DNA of 64,000 nucleotides from Kitasatospora kifunensis (GCF_014203855.1 NZ_JACHJV010000004.1:1-64000); one strand, 5' to 3'. Positions 1-8,407 are shown, numbered from the stretch's first letter. The notes: generated by a model not told the origin, from the letters alone. Translations and numbers: made by a program.

Positions 1-23
1 GTTCTCGGCGCTGATCATCGTCT

Positions 24-332
24 TCACCGGGCGCTCCTGCTGCTGGTCGTAGTGGTCGAGGGGTTGGCGGTCGCTGCGGCGGCGACCTGGTGGCGGTAGG
101 CGTGGACCGCGGTGTCGACGGCGATCACGACGCCGACGCCGACGAACATCACGAAGCGGGCCAGCGGGCCGGGGGTGACCCCGGCGATCCAGGCGGCCCC
201 GGCCAGGCCGGCGGCCAGCTGCGCGCGGCTGAGCAGCGCGCCGCGGTAGGCCCACACGATCTGGCTGATCACGTACAGCACGTCCAGCAGCCGGTCAGCG
301 GCGCCGCGGCTGGCGAAGGTCGCGGTCGTCAC
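24..332 (-). CDS. small two-TM membrane protein, unknown
   Basis: This 102-residue protein has two hydrophobic stretches at about residues 38-57 and 59-78 and a Ser/Thr-rich, basic C-terminal tail, so it should sit in the membrane as a short hairpin. It is the last gene of a three-gene minus-strand operon; its ATG overlaps the stop of the preceding gene by 4 bases (329-332), the usual sign of translational coupling. No family was recognised. Small membrane proteins of this size occur among the Spd (spread) proteins of Streptomyces plasmids, but that link is only an inference from size and setting. Confidence 0.6.
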   Translation of the reverse strand: MTTATFASRGAADRLLDVLYVISQIVWAYRGALLSRAQLAAGLAGAAWIAGVTPGPLARFVMFVGVGVVIAVDTAVHAYRHQVAAAATANPSTTTTSSRSAR

Positions 333-550
333 AGCCGGACCTCCTCGGGCTTCGCAGCGGCCAAGGAGTCGAGCAGCAGCCGGGCGGCGCGGAACTCGCT
401 CTGCCCGGTGTGCAGCCGCTTGCAGGCCGCAGCGTCCTCGTCGGATCGGGTCACCGGGCCGAACTGGTCGAGGAACTCGCTGTGGATCAGCACCGGCCCC
501 ACGGGGCAGCCAGCCTTGAGGCGGCCGGAGACCAACGACCGGGCGCTCAC
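329..550 (-). CDS. small unknown protein, middle gene of operon
   Basis: The product has 73 residues, with no signal peptide, membrane segment or recognised motif. Composition is that of a normal soluble, mixed-charge protein. It overlaps the genes on both sides by 4 bases (ATGA junctions at 547-550 and 329-332), which is the main reason to accept it as real. Third codon positions are G or C almost throughout. The function is unknown. Confidence 0.55.
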   Translation of the reverse strand: MSARSLVSGRLKAGCPVGPVLIHSEFLDQFGPVTRSDEDAAACKRLHTGQSEFRAARLLLDSLAAAKPEEVRL

Positions 551-867
551 GCCGCCACCACCAGGGCAGCGGTGCGGCGGCGGGTGGGGAAGGCGCGCAG
601 GTCGATGCCGATCACGTCGGCCAGGTCGTAGACGTCCATCTCGCCGTACGGCGAGTAGAGGTCGGCTTCGGCCTGCAGGTCGGCGGCGGCGTCCGAGCGG
701 GCCAGGCGCTCCAGCTCGGACTCGTCCGGCAGGGGCAACGTGTCGAACAGCTCGATGTCGAAGCCGAGGTGGAGGCTCTGGTCCAGGCGCGCCGAGTTGA
801 CCTTGAACAGGTCCTCGGTGGTCAGGACGTGCAGCGGAAAGGGCGGATGGGGCATGATGTGCGACAT
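547..867 (-). CDS. small acidic unknown protein, first gene of operon
   Basis: The 106-residue acidic protein is the first gene of the three-gene minus-strand operon. The start is the ATG at 867, chosen because a GGAG ribosome-binding site lies 8 bases upstream; a GTG at 876 in the same frame would overlap that site. The sequence has a conserved-looking core rich in Leu, Asp and Glu and no membrane segment. No family was recognised. The operon runs away from the HTH-PP2C pair, with about 570 bases between. Confidence 0.6.
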   Translation of the reverse strand: MSHIMPHPPFPLHVLTTEDLFKVNSARLDQSLHLGFDIELFDTLPLPDESELERLARSDAAADLQAEADLYSPYGEMDVYDLADVIGIDLRAFPTRRRTAALVVAA

Positions 868-1318
868 ACGGATCACTCCTTCGGTGAGTGGTGCCGGCAG
901 TGACCCCGGAGCGTCTGATACACGCCGAGGGGTCGCGTCATTTCTGGGTGTCAGATGTGGTGAGCAGATGGGGATTCACACCCCGACCCCACCCCGGAGG
1001 CCCATCGGAATCTGCTCTCGGGCTGCCGTGCGGCCAACCCCCCGCTCAAGACCCTCACCAGCGGAAATCCGCTGGTGAGAGGGGTCATCTCGTCGCAATG
1101 ACGGCAGGGGCGCCGCGGCCCGAACTTCAGTCCACTGTGGAGTTCTCAAACAACGCTCGGTTCCTCCGGCTCCGGGGCGACCCATTCGCACGAGGCGCGC
1201 GATCGCTGCAGCCATGAGGCCCGGTTTCAGACAAGGCGGTGCCGTGGGCCAACGACGTGGGCTTTGGGCCTCGAAGATGGGCACGGCGGTCAGAGGGTTT
1301 CCCCCTGTGACCAGCACT

Positions 1319-1336
1319 GGTTTAGTGGGCTAAACC
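1319..1336. promoter_or_regulatory. operator-like palindrome, copy 1
   Basis: GGTTTAG-TGGG-CTAAACC is a perfect 7-bp inverted repeat with a 4-base spacer. The same word recurs 79 bases downstream just before the HTH gene, so this is a likely dimer-binding operator pair, perhaps for that HTH protein itself. Confidence 0.55.
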
Positions 1337-1397
1337 GCTGCTGTTGATGATGACCTTAGGTGGACGGGGCACCTCAGTCAAGGCCATTGCGCGATCT

Positions 1398-1415
1398 GGT
1401 TTAATGGGCTAAACC
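1398..1415. promoter_or_regulatory. operator-like palindrome, copy 2
   Basis: GGTTTA-ATGGGC-TAAACC differs from copy 1 by one base. It ends 23 bases before the ATG at 1439, where it would overlap or abut the promoter of the HTH-PP2C pair. Repression by the encoded HTH protein is an inference. Confidence 0.55.
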
Positions 1416-1438
1416 TGACGAGGAAGGAAGGGGTGCCG

Positions 1439-2311
1439 ATGGAGAACCAGGAGCTCAAAGCCCTCGAAGCGCTGCACGACCCGTTCACACGGGCCAAGGC
1501 CGCGAACACGCTGGCGAGCACCTTCACGGACTGGGCCACCGAGGCCACCAGAGTCCGGAACGAGGCGATGCAGGAGATCCTGCGGACCAAGGTGATGACC
1601 GCCGACGAACTCGGCGCAGCCTTGAGCCTGAGCAAGGGCCGGGTGTCACAGATCAAGAGCGGGAAGAGCGGTCCGCCGGTGCACAGGGCCTTCCTGGGCG
1701 CCGGCGCGCTGATCGTGGCGCTCGGCGGGAAGGTCGAGAACCGCCCGAAGCAGGACCCGTTGGTCGCCCCCGTGGTGGCTGCCGAGGACTTTCGGACGTA
1801 CGAACGCCTGCGGGACTTGGCCGGACAGCTTCAGCTCGATGCTGACTACGAGGTCATCCCCCCGCCCGGGAACGTCAATCTCAACCGGGACGACCTGGTG
1901 GTGATCTGCGGGCCTCGCCTGTCGCCGCTGATCGAACAAATCCTGGAGTCCGACCGGAACCTGCGGTTCGACAAGGACGAGGGCGGATGGCACCTGGAGG
2001 ACCGCTCGGATCCGGACGCCACGGTCGAGCACAGATCTCCGATGGACGCCTCGGGCGAATCTGCGGACGTCGCCTACTTCGCCCGGCTCCCCCGGCCTGA
2101 CGGTCGGGGGACGTTTCTGTATGTGGCCGGCATCCACGCTATCGGCTCAGCCGGGGTCATCCACTGGTTGGAGAGCGGGATGGCCGAGGCGTACCAAACG
2201 CTGAAGACCCGGCGCTTCTCGGTGCTGATCCGTTCGACGTTCGACCCCGAGACACGAGAGATCACCAGCAGCGAGCGGATCACCCCGTTCTATCGACCTG
2301 AGGGATCATGA
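1439..2311 (+). CDS. HTH regulator with C-terminal sensor-like domain
   Basis: The 290-residue protein has a helix-turn-helix at about residues 48-75 (TADELGAALSLSKGRVSQIK), like sigma-region-4 or Xre-type helices. Its C-terminal half is alpha/beta with a hydrophobic strand ending ICGPR and a conserved stretch FLYVAGIHAIGSAG, which suggests a ligand-binding fold; a SLOG or Rossmann-like pocket is possible but not shown. ATG 1439 is preferred because of the GGAAGGAAGGGG just upstream; GTG 1433 is an alternative. The stop overlaps the ATG of the phosphatase gene by 4 bases, so the two are made together. Two palindromes upstream suggest autoregulation. Confidence 0.7.
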   Translation: MENQELKALEALHDPFTRAKAANTLASTFTDWATEATRVRNEAMQEILRTKVMTADELGAALSLSKGRVSQIKSGKSGPPVHRAFLGAGALIVALGGKVENRPKQDPLVAPVVAAEDFRTYERLRDLAGQLQLDADYEVIPPPGNVNLNRDDLVVICGPRLSPLIEQILESDRNLRFDKDEGGWHLEDRSDPDATVEHRSPMDASGESADVAYFARLPRPDGRGTFLYVAGIHAIGSAGVIHWLESGMAEAYQTLKTRRFSVLIRSTFDPETREITSSERITPFYRPEGS

Positions 2312-3129
2312 TGCAGATCAGCGCAGCCTCCGCCCCAGGCAGCGAGCGAGCCAACGAAGACGGCGTGTTCGTCGGCCTCAACTCCGTGGTCGTCCTCGAC
2401 GGGCTCTCCGCGCCTAAGGACCTCCCGATGGGGTGCGAACACGGCACGCCATGGTTCGTCCGTGAGATGGGTGTCCGACTCCTGGCGGCCGCTGAGGCGG
2501 GCCAGCCCCTTAGCCCCTCCTTGGCCGACACCATCCGCGACGTCGCGGGCCTTCACAGCGGAACCTGCTCGCTGGAGGGTGGTGCCGTGCCGGCCACCAC
2601 GGTCACTGTGCTCCGCGAACGAGACGACCAGCTGGACTACCTGGTGCTATCGGACAGCGTCCTGCTGCTCGACGGCTCGGCTGGTCTTGAGGTCCTGACG
2701 GACAAGCGGGTGGACGATGTGGCCGGCAGCCTGGCTGCCGACGCGCTCGCTGTCCCCGGTGGCAGCAGTGAGCAGGCCGCCCGAATCTCGGCTCTGGTGA
2801 CCGCGCAACGTCAGGTCCGAAACCGCCCGGGAGGCTACTGGGTAGCCAGCACAGACCCGACTGCCGCCGAGCAGGCGATCACAGGCAGCGTTCCTCGGAG
2901 TGCTGTCCGCCGGGCTGCGCTGCTCACCGATGGGGCAACTCGGCTTGTTGACACCTTCGGCGAGCTTTCGTGGACCGAGCTGCTCGACCTGCTCCAGGAG
3001 CAGGGGCCCGCGACGCTCATTGAGCGGACCCGCCAACTGGAGGAGAGCGACCCGGTCGGCGCTCGGTGGCCGCGGTTCAAGCGGAGCGACGACGCCACCG
3101 CGGCGTGCCGTACCTTCATCACGCAGTAG
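2308..3129 (+). CDS. PP2C-type protein phosphatase
   Basis: The 273-residue protein follows the PP2C pattern: an N-terminal ERANEDG metal-binding motif at residues 13-19, VVVLDG at 27-32, a late LLTDGATRL and a terminal RSDDATA. These are the positions where PP2C enzymes place the acidic residues that bind two divalent metals for Ser/Thr dephosphorylation. It is shorter than many PP2Cs but complete. It is translationally coupled to the HTH gene (ATGA overlap), which suggests that the regulator or a partner kinase target is controlled by dephosphorylation. No kinase gene is adjacent, so the substrate is unknown. Confidence 0.75.
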   Translation: MMQISAASAPGSERANEDGVFVGLNSVVVLDGLSAPKDLPMGCEHGTPWFVREMGVRLLAAAEAGQPLSPSLADTIRDVAGLHSGTCSLEGGAVPATTVTVLRERDDQLDYLVLSDSVLLLDGSAGLEVLTDKRVDDVAGSLAADALAVPGGSSEQAARISALVTAQRQVRNRPGGYWVASTDPTAAEQAITGSVPRSAVRRAALLTDGATRLVDTFGELSWTELLDLLQEQGPATLIERTRQLEESDPVGARWPRFKRSDDATAACRTFITQ

Positions 3130-3674
3130 TTCCCTGGCTGCTGGTCGCGAGCGGAGTCCGATACTCCTCCTCGCTCGCTGGAGCCCGTTGGGGAGACGGT
3201 AGGCTCACCTGCTGTGCACCCTCAGTAACCCCTAGCAGTGCGGAGTGTCATCCCGCAGAAGTCCCTGAAAAGCAGTCAACCCCGACCCCCCTTACCAAGG
3301 GGCCGGGGTCAACCGATGGACCGGCCAAAGCTCAACCACGCCAATGGGATACCGAGCTGAAGCCACTTACTACAGAGTCGTCGCGCTGTGCGACGGCACT
3401 TTCCCGCTGCGAGCGGCCGAGCGGTTACCAGCCACTCTGTCGTCCGCGCCGTCAGCGCTGCCGCCATGGTAGCTGGGTATACCACTCGGAGAAAGCTGGC
3501 CGAGGCCCAGACGGTCGGGTATCGGCCACACAGTGCGGCGCCGGAAAGGCGCTCAGTGCACCACCAGTTCCGCCAGCAGCAGGCTGTCCACGACTGCCTC
3601 GCTGGCAACATCTCCCGCCCGGGTACTGCGGTCCCCGCGCGGCGTGTCGGTCCCGCCATTCGTGGGGGCGCCCG
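3130..3674. other. intergenic region upstream of initiator-like gene
   Basis: These 545 bases hold no gene I can support. A hairpin terminator lies at 3280-3308. The rest has lower GC skew and scattered short repeats; a replication origin next to the initiator-like gene would be expected here or inside that gene, but I do not see clear iterons. Confidence 0.35.
3280..3308 (+). terminator. hairpin terminator after the PP2C gene
   Basis: CCCCGACCCC and GGGGCCGGGG form a 10-bp stem with one A-C mismatch and a 9-base loop. It lies 150 bases past the phosphatase stop codon. There is no U-tract, as is common in actinomycetes. Confidence 0.45.
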
Positions 3675-5468
3675 ATGAACGCCGCCACCCTGCTGCTCCC
3701 GCCCCAACGGACGGCGGACGATCCCACCTACCTTGCGTCCTTCGGCCGGACACCCCGCGACGACGCGGCCCACACGGTGGACGAGCTGCCTGCCCTTGAG
3801 TCCGCGTTCTCTGCTCGCTTCCCCGTCGCCTGGCTCGCCCACTTCACCGGGGACCAGATTCGGGCCGTGAGCGTCGTGGGTGACTACTGCCGCAGCAAGG
3901 CCGGGTACTGCTGGGCATCGAACGCAACGATCGCCGGCGGGCTCAACCTGCACGAGCGGACCGTGGCCGCCCTGCTGCGCGAGGTCGAGGGCGTCCTGGT
4001 GCAGTGCGAGCACCGCAAGGGCGGCACCATCGCCCGCCGGGTCGAGCAGGCCGGCCGGGACGTGCGTGCGGTGTGGATCTCGGCGGTCGCCCGGAACCTG
4101 CTGTCCGGCAACCGGTTCAAGGTCTACTGCGCGATGTCCTACCGGGAGCACCTGGAGACGACAACGTCGGCGAAGCAGCTGGCCGGGCTGTGCGGCCTGC
4201 GGGCCGAGACCGCTCGCGTGATCGCGGCGCAGCTGGTGGCCGAGGGCTGGGTCACCCGGCACGGCGACGAGGGCAAGGCGTACCGGTTCACCGTCAACGC
4301 GGTGCCGTTGGTCGGCGTGGCGACGCAGGAGGCACTGTTCGCCCAGCCGCAGCAGCGGGCACGCCAGCAGGAGCAGGTTGAAGAGGCCGGCCCCGCGGCC
4401 GAGCAGGGCGGCGTCTGCGCTGGTCAGCTCGACCTGTTCGCGCTGATGGAGGCCGAGGAGACCCCCCTTGTTTCGGCTCCCACCTCCCCCCTCGATCTGA
4501 CTCCCCCCTCCCCCCTCGGTTCGGCTCCACAATCAAGCTCTCTTGATCAAGCTCTTCTGATCAAGCCTCTCCCCGCCGTTCGTGGTTGCGGTTCCGGCGT
4601 AGCCGCAACGTCCGTACCGCGCGGAGCGCGTGTGCGCGAGGCCGAGTTGACCTCGGAGGTCGAGCTGGTGACCGCCTTGCCCGCGCTGGCCTCCGGCGTG
4701 GCTGGCCGGGTTGCGGCTGCGCCGGAACCGCGAAAGACCGCGAGCACCCCGAAACAGAGCACACTGCCGCCGCTGACCGTCACCAACGAGATCCGGCAGG
4801 TGCTGAGCCTGGTCCCGGAGCTGGTCGACCGGATGAACCGCTGGCAGCAGCGCGAGGCGGCCAAGGCGATCGGGCGGGCGATCCGCGAGGTCGGCGGCGA
4901 CGTCGAACGTGTCGCTCAGCGGCTGGGACGCCGGTACGTCCTGGAGTGCGACGGGATCCGCGACCCGTACGCCTGGCTGGCTGGCAAGGACCCGGTGACC
5001 GGGAAGGACCGTGGCCGCGGCCTGGTCCGGCGCGGCTGCCACCTGGCCAGCTGCGAGTCCGGGACCGACGTGGACCTCGGCGGCGACTGCCAGACCTGCG
5101 CCTACCACGTCGAAGGCGCGCAGGCCCGACACGCCGAGCGCAGCCAGGCGCAGCGCGACCACGCCGCCGTCCAGGGACAGCGCACCGCGCCGGTACTGAC
5201 GCTGGCTCCGCCGCTGCCCGGGCCCCGGGGCATGCGGACGATGTGCGAGCAGCACCCGGCCACCGTGATGCCGTGCGGTCTCTGCGCCCACCTGAGCGAT
5301 CAGCCGCCAGCTGCAGTCACCCGGCTGCAGCTGATCGACATCGCCGCAGCCGGCCTACCGGCCGAGACCGTCACGGCCTGGATCGAGCCGGACAACTCGC
5401 CCGGCCAGGCCTTCCGCGAGCAGCTGGCAGCCCGCCGCCGCGAGCGCGAGCTCACCGGGAGCCGCTGA
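3675..5468 (+). CDS. winged-helix replication-initiator-like protein
   Basis: This 597-residue protein has an N-terminal winged-helix segment (about residues 80-110, with YCWASNATIAGGL) and a second HTH-like stretch near 165-190, the layout of plasmid helix-turn-helix initiators. The middle is a low-complexity linker rich in Pro, Ser and Gln. The C-terminal part has Cys clusters (GCHLASC, CQTC, CEQH, CGLC) that could bind zinc. The ATG at 3675 has GGGGG upstream; longer in-frame starts from 3066 would overlap the phosphatase gene and read through poor codon use, so they are rejected. It heads a three-gene unit. A transcription factor role is the alternative. Confidence 0.6.
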   Translation: MNAATLLLPPQRTADDPTYLASFGRTPRDDAAHTVDELPALESAFSARFPVAWLAHFTGDQIRAVSVVGDYCRSKAGYCWASNATIAGGLNLHERTVAALLREVEGVLVQCEHRKGGTIARRVEQAGRDVRAVWISAVARNLLSGNRFKVYCAMSYREHLETTTSAKQLAGLCGLRAETARVIAAQLVAEGWVTRHGDEGKAYRFTVNAVPLVGVATQEALFAQPQQRARQQEQVEEAGPAAEQGGVCAGQLDLFALMEAEETPLVSAPTSPLDLTPPSPLGSAPQSSSLDQALLIKPLPAVRGCGSGVAATSVPRGARVREAELTSEVELVTALPALASGVAGRVAAAPEPRKTASTPKQSTLPPLTVTNEIRQVLSLVPELVDRMNRWQQREAAKAIGRAIREVGGDVERVAQRLGRRYVLECDGIRDPYAWLAGKDPVTGKDRGRGLVRRGCHLASCESGTDVDLGGDCQTCAYHVEGAQARHAERSQAQRDHAAVQGQRTAPVLTLAPPLPGPRGMRTMCEQHPATVMPCGLCAHLSDQPPAAVTRLQLIDIAAAGLPAETVTAWIEPDNSPGQAFREQLAARRRERELTGSR

Positions 5469-5470
5469 CC

Positions 5471-6025
5471 ATGACCACCACCATCAGCTTCGGCAGGGTG
5501 CCCGCCCAAGCCGGCCCGCCCGCCGCGACGGTCCTGTTGCTGCAGGCCGACCCCGACGCGCTGCTTCTGACCGTCGCCGACCGCGCTCCGGCTGGCACCA
5601 TCCACCTTCGGCACGCCGCTCACCTCCCCTGCCCCACCGGCGCGGACGCGCTCCGCACGGTCGGCGCGGCCTACCGCACTGCCACCGGCCGCGGTCGTCC
5701 CACCGTCCGTCTCGCCCACCACGACCGGGCCGCCGCCGCCCAGCTCCTCGCCGAGCTGCGCCGCACCCTCGGCCCGCTGGCCGACCTGCACCCGATCGAC
5801 CGCACCGGCACGGGCTGGCCCGCCGCAGCGGCGGCCACCATCACCGTGCTCGGCACTGACCCGGCCGAGGACCCTGAGCTGGTGGAACTGCTCGCCGAGC
5901 AGGCAGCCATCCACGCCGCCCGCCACCAGCACAGCGACCCCGAGCACCGCACCCGTCCCCACCACCGCAAGCCCGGCCGCACCGCCAGCCCGGGCAGCGC
6001 CACAACCGGAGGAGAGCCCCGTTGA
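5471..6025 (+). CDS. unknown protein, coupled to initiator-like gene
   Basis: The 184-residue protein starts 2 bases after the preceding stop and ends in an overlap with the next gene (TTGA). It is rich in Ala, Thr, His and Arg. The N-terminal part (residues 15-110) looks like alternating strands and helices with VLLLQADPDALLL and a DxHP-like ending, and the tail is basic. No family was recognised. Its position suggests a role alongside the initiator-like protein. Confidence 0.6.
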   Translation: MTTTISFGRVPAQAGPPAATVLLLQADPDALLLTVADRAPAGTIHLRHAAHLPCPTGADALRTVGAAYRTATGRGRPTVRLAHHDRAAAAQLLAELRRTLGPLADLHPIDRTGTGWPAAAAATITVLGTDPAEDPELVELLAEQAAIHAARHQHSDPEHRTRPHHRKPGRTASPGSATTGGEPR

Positions 6026-6885
6026 CTCCCGATACCGAGGCCTTCGACCAGGCAGCCGCCGTCGCCGATGCCGACCTGCTCGCTCGCGTCCTACGCACGA
6101 TGATCGACACCCGCCTCACCGAGATCCGTGCGACGCTCGGTTCCATCCCGGCTGGTGATGACGACCGACGCCGTTGGGCCGCTGGCCTGACCGAGGACCA
6201 CGAGCACCTGCTCGCCGAGCACGACGACCTGGCGGCGCTGCGTGCCGCGATTGGTCAGGCCTGGGCCGAGGACCGGTGGGCTGATGTGGCGCACACCGCC
6301 CACCGGCACCGGCGTCGGTTCGAGCTGGCCGACGACCTGGTGGCCGTCATCCACCGCCTGGAGGACCTCGACCGAGCGCACCCGGGCCTCGGCCGGCGCG
6401 CTGACTCACGCATTCCTGGCTGGACTCCGCCCGACCGCGCTGGCCACCGGGTGCCCTGGGGAGTTGACCCGGACGCCCCAGCCCGCGGACCCGCCGCAGT
6501 ACGCCGCGATCTGTGGGCCCTGCTGCGCCGTCGCTTCCCCGGCGCGAGCTCCGGAGCGTGCACGGTGGCGGCCAACGAGTTGCTGACCGAGCTCCTGGAG
6601 CCTGCCGTCCAGCTGCGCCAGGCGAACGAGTTGCGCACTGCGGTCTCGACCGCGATCACCGCCGGCACCCGCCGACCGCTGGAGCAGCACGACCAGCAGT
6701 GGACCGTGGAGAGCATCCTCACCGACGTGGTCGCCGGTCTCCTCGCCGAGCGGAACCTACTGGCCGGCGCCGTCACGGACGTGGCCGCGCTGCACCAGGC
6801 CGAAGGCGGCATCTGCCCCGCCTGCCAGTTGCCGAGCCCGTGCCCGACCGCGCGGGCCGTCGGCAGTCTGGTCACCGGTCGGTAA
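6022..6885 (+). CDS. unknown helical protein with C-terminal CxxC pair
   Basis: This is a 287-residue, mostly helical protein. TTG at 6022 is taken as the start because a strong GGAGGAGAG lies 6-14 bases upstream and because it overlaps the previous stop. Near the C terminus ICPACQ and a later Cys look like half of a zinc knuckle. It is the last gene of the unit and is followed by a perfect 19-bp terminator hairpin. No family was recognised. Confidence 0.6.
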   Translation: MTPDTEAFDQAAAVADADLLARVLRTMIDTRLTEIRATLGSIPAGDDDRRRWAAGLTEDHEHLLAEHDDLAALRAAIGQAWAEDRWADVAHTAHRHRRRFELADDLVAVIHRLEDLDRAHPGLGRRADSRIPGWTPPDRAGHRVPWGVDPDAPARGPAAVRRDLWALLRRRFPGASSGACTVAANELLTELLEPAVQLRQANELRTAVSTAITAGTRRPLEQHDQQWTVESILTDVVAGLLAERNLLAGAVTDVAALHQAEGGICPACQLPSPCPTARAVGSLVTGR

Positions 6886-6904
6886 GACTGGGCGCGAGTT
6901 CAGC

Positions 6905-6953
6905 CGACAGGGCCCCGGCCCGAGAGCCAAGCTGTCGGGCCGGGGCCCTGTCG
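6905..6953 (+). terminator. perfect 19-bp hairpin terminator
   Basis: Arms at 6905-6923 and 6935-6953 are perfectly complementary (start CGACAGGGCC) around an 11-base loop. It lies 20 bases after the stop of the gene ending at 6885 and closes the initiator unit. Confidence 0.8.
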
Positions 6954-7082
6954 CCTTCTCGGAGCCGGTTGCTCGCCGTTCGGCGGGTACCGGTCTCTTC
7001 GCCTCCGGCGGGCCACCCTGCGGAGGGGAGTCCGGGCCTGGCGGATGGGTGCACGTGGGTGGGTGGTGCCGGTCCGGCCCGG

Positions 7083-7253
7083 CGGGGGTGTTCCCTCGTC
7101 GGGCGGCACCGGAGGCTCGCACGGAACCCCGGGGGCCTCCGGCGGATGCTCGCCAGCTCGCACCGGCAAGCCGGTCACGAGCGCGATCCTCCTCCGGCCC
7201 CCGGGAACCCGTGCAAGGACCAGGGCCTGCCGCCCAACGAGGGAACACCCCCG
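7083..7253. repeat. inverted repeat pair, 17 bp arms
   Basis: CGGGGGTGTTCCCTCGT at 7083-7099 is repeated exactly in reverse complement at 7237-7253. The 137 bases between are GC-rich and non-coding. The function is unknown; it could fold as a long hairpin in single-stranded DNA or RNA. Confidence 0.6.
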
Positions 7254-7290
7254 CTCAGCCCGCCCCGTTGGGTGGGTGGGTGGCTGCCGC

Positions 7291-7307
7291 CGTTTCCACT
7301 GGAAACG
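7291..7307. repeat. GTTTCCACTGGAAAC palindrome, copy 1
   Basis: This is a 17-base palindrome, CGTTTCCA-C-TGGAAACG, with one central base. Three more copies lie inside the giant gene at 25274, 34748 and 37418. It resembles, but does not equal, the actinomycete parS word, so it may be a protein-binding site. Confidence 0.55.
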
Positions 7308-7398
7308 CTGTCGGCCGCTGTGCTTCGGCGACGGACGTTGGAGCCCGAGGCGCCGTGTAAATGGCTTCTGACCTGCACTTTTCTTGGCCTCCGAGGTT

Positions 7399-7435
7399 GA
7401 CTTCCCCCCAAAAACTTGAGAGTATTAGACATGCC
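7399..7435 (+). promoter_or_regulatory. array promoter P1
   Basis: TTGACT at 7399-7404, a 17-base gap and GAGTAT at 7422-7427 fit a vegetative sigma-70 promoter. The 18 bases TTGAGAGTATTAGACATG are identical in four places (P1-P4), which goes beyond a -10 box and suggests a shared regulator or a leaderless start at the ATG 7433. Confidence 0.65.
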
Positions 7436-7494
7436 GGGAGGGGGCGGGAATCCTCCCCCGGCACCGGGCCCCGGCCCACACCGAAAACCTCAAC
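7436..7494 (+). promoter_or_regulatory. CGGGAAT hairpin leader L1
   Basis: A GGGGG/CCCCC stem encloses CGGGAATCCT; the conserved tail ACCGAAAACCTCAAC lies at 7480-7494, followed by AAAGG and the ATG 7507. This is the first of a family of similar leaders before the array genes. Confidence 0.65.
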
Positions 7495-7506
7495 GAAAGG
7501 TTCCTC

Positions 7507-7725
7507 ATGGCAGTCGAGCGCATGAACAGGCGCGAGGGCTTCAGCAAGGGCGACCACGTGCGGCGCGTGGGCGGGAGCGGGGACCTCCCCGAGGACGGGA
7601 TGGTCAACGGCTGGCTCACGTTCGAGTACTCGCCGCACCGCTGGTACTGCTCCGTCACCTGGGGCCGCCGGTACATCGGCCGCTACCAGGCGCACGAGAT
7701 CGAGCACGTCGCCCAGTCGAAGTGA
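7507..7725 (+). CDS. small basic SH3-like unknown protein
   Basis: The 72-residue basic protein has many Trp, Tyr and Arg residues. KGDHVRRVGG near the start and the alternation of short strands look like an SH3-type barrel, but this is only a visual impression. It is the first gene after promoter P1 and leader L1, with AAAGG 6 bases before the ATG. No family was recognised. Confidence 0.65.
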   Translation: MAVERMNRREGFSKGDHVRRVGGSGDLPEDGMVNGWLTFEYSPHRWYCSVTWGRRYIGRYQAHEIEHVAQSK

Positions 7726-7732
7726 CCAACGA

Positions 7733-7798
7733 CCGGCGGGCGGGGCGGGGCGGGAATCCCGTCTCCCCGCCGGGGCCCCATCACCGAGGAATCTCAAC
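7733..7798 (+). promoter_or_regulatory. CGGGAAT hairpin leader L2
   Basis: CCGGCGGG (7733-7740) pairs with CCCGCCGG (7766-7773) around a loop with CGGGAATCCC. The tail ACCGAGGAATCTCAAC at 7783-7798 leads into AAGGAG and the ATG 7812. Confidence 0.65.
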
Positions 7799-7811
7799 AA
7801 GGAGCACGTTC

Positions 7812-8402
7812 ATGAGCATCACCACCCTGTCGGTGCGCATCGGGGAGCCGGACATCGAGTGCCGCTACCCCGTGATCATCGGCGCGGACCGCGTCATCGG
7901 GCTCGCCTTCCGCTGGCACCGCAACTGGAACGCCCTCCTCTCCGACGGAACCGAGAAAGACCTCGGTCGACCGGCGACCGGCCAGAAGGGCATCGACATG
8001 GCCGTCGCCTGGCTCACCGAGGAGTACGCCGCCGGTCGCATTGGCGCCATCGCCCTGGACATGGTCCGCGCCGAGGCCCCGCAGCCGCTGGACGGAGAGG
8101 TGCCCCTGCTGCACCCCCGGATGGCCGGGACCGAGGGCAAGCCCGCCAGCCTCCGCAACATCCAGGGCGCCAAGACCGCTCTCGCCGGGCTCGCTGAGCA
8201 CCACTGGAAGCCCGTCCTCCACGGCTTCCCCGGCAGTGACAACCCCTGGTTCCTGGAGTGCCTGCTGTGCGGCTGGTCCGGGGTCCGCTACTGGTCCCAC
8301 CTCCGCGGACGCAACGGCGAGCCCCCGCGCATCTACCGCCACGACGGCGGGTGCATCGGCGAGGACAAGATCCGCGAGCTGATCCCGGCCTACCAGGCGT
8401 AG
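7812..8402 (+). CDS. unknown array protein with zinc-ribbon-like motif
   Basis: The 196-residue protein has a C-terminal segment with ECLLCGWSG and a later HDGGC, which could place Cys and His around a zinc ion. The N-terminal half alternates strands and helices and has a FRWHRNWNALLSDG stretch. The ATG 7812 follows AAGGAG in leader L2. The same frame is open back to the ATG of promoter P1 (7433), but that extension lies over the previous gene and has poor codon use. No family was recognised. Confidence 0.65.
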   Translation: MSITTLSVRIGEPDIECRYPVIIGADRVIGLAFRWHRNWNALLSDGTEKDLGRPATGQKGIDMAVAWLTEEYAAGRIGAIALDMVRAEAPQPLDGEVPLLHPRMAGTEGKPASLRNIQGAKTALAGLAEHHWKPVLHGFPGSDNPWFLECLLCGWSGVRYWSHLRGRNGEPPRIYRHDGGCIGEDKIRELIPAYQA

Positions 8403-8407
8403 CCCGC

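Larger units (their letters stand above)
868..1438. other. divergent intergenic region with operator-like sites
   Basis: The 571 bases separate the minus-strand operon from the HTH gene and must carry both promoters. I see no convincing gene in it. It contains the two GGTTTA...TAAACC palindromes listed separately, and an inverted repeat around 1050-1080 made of two copies of the words CACCAGCGGA and TCCGCTGGTG. Confidence 0.5.
6886..7398. other. structured non-coding stretch
   Basis: The 513 bases contain no credible gene. They hold a strong terminator (6905-6953), a 17-bp perfect inverted repeat at 7083-7099 and 7237-7253, and one copy of the GTTTCCACTGGAAAC palindrome (7291-7307). The last 120 bases resemble the stretch before the fourth array promoter (15440-15500), so the promoter region was duplicated with its upstream DNA. 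Confidence 0.5.

Noticed and set aside
3066..3674. N-terminal extension of the initiator-like protein back to 3066
   Set aside because: It would overlap the phosphatase gene, cross a terminator hairpin and use atypical codons; the ATG at 3675 has a ribosome site.
4586..5470. Long plus-strand frame before the gene at 5471
   Set aside because: It is a shadow frame over the initiator-like gene, giving Arg/Pro/Gly-rich sequence; the real gene starts at ATG 5471 just after that gene's stop.
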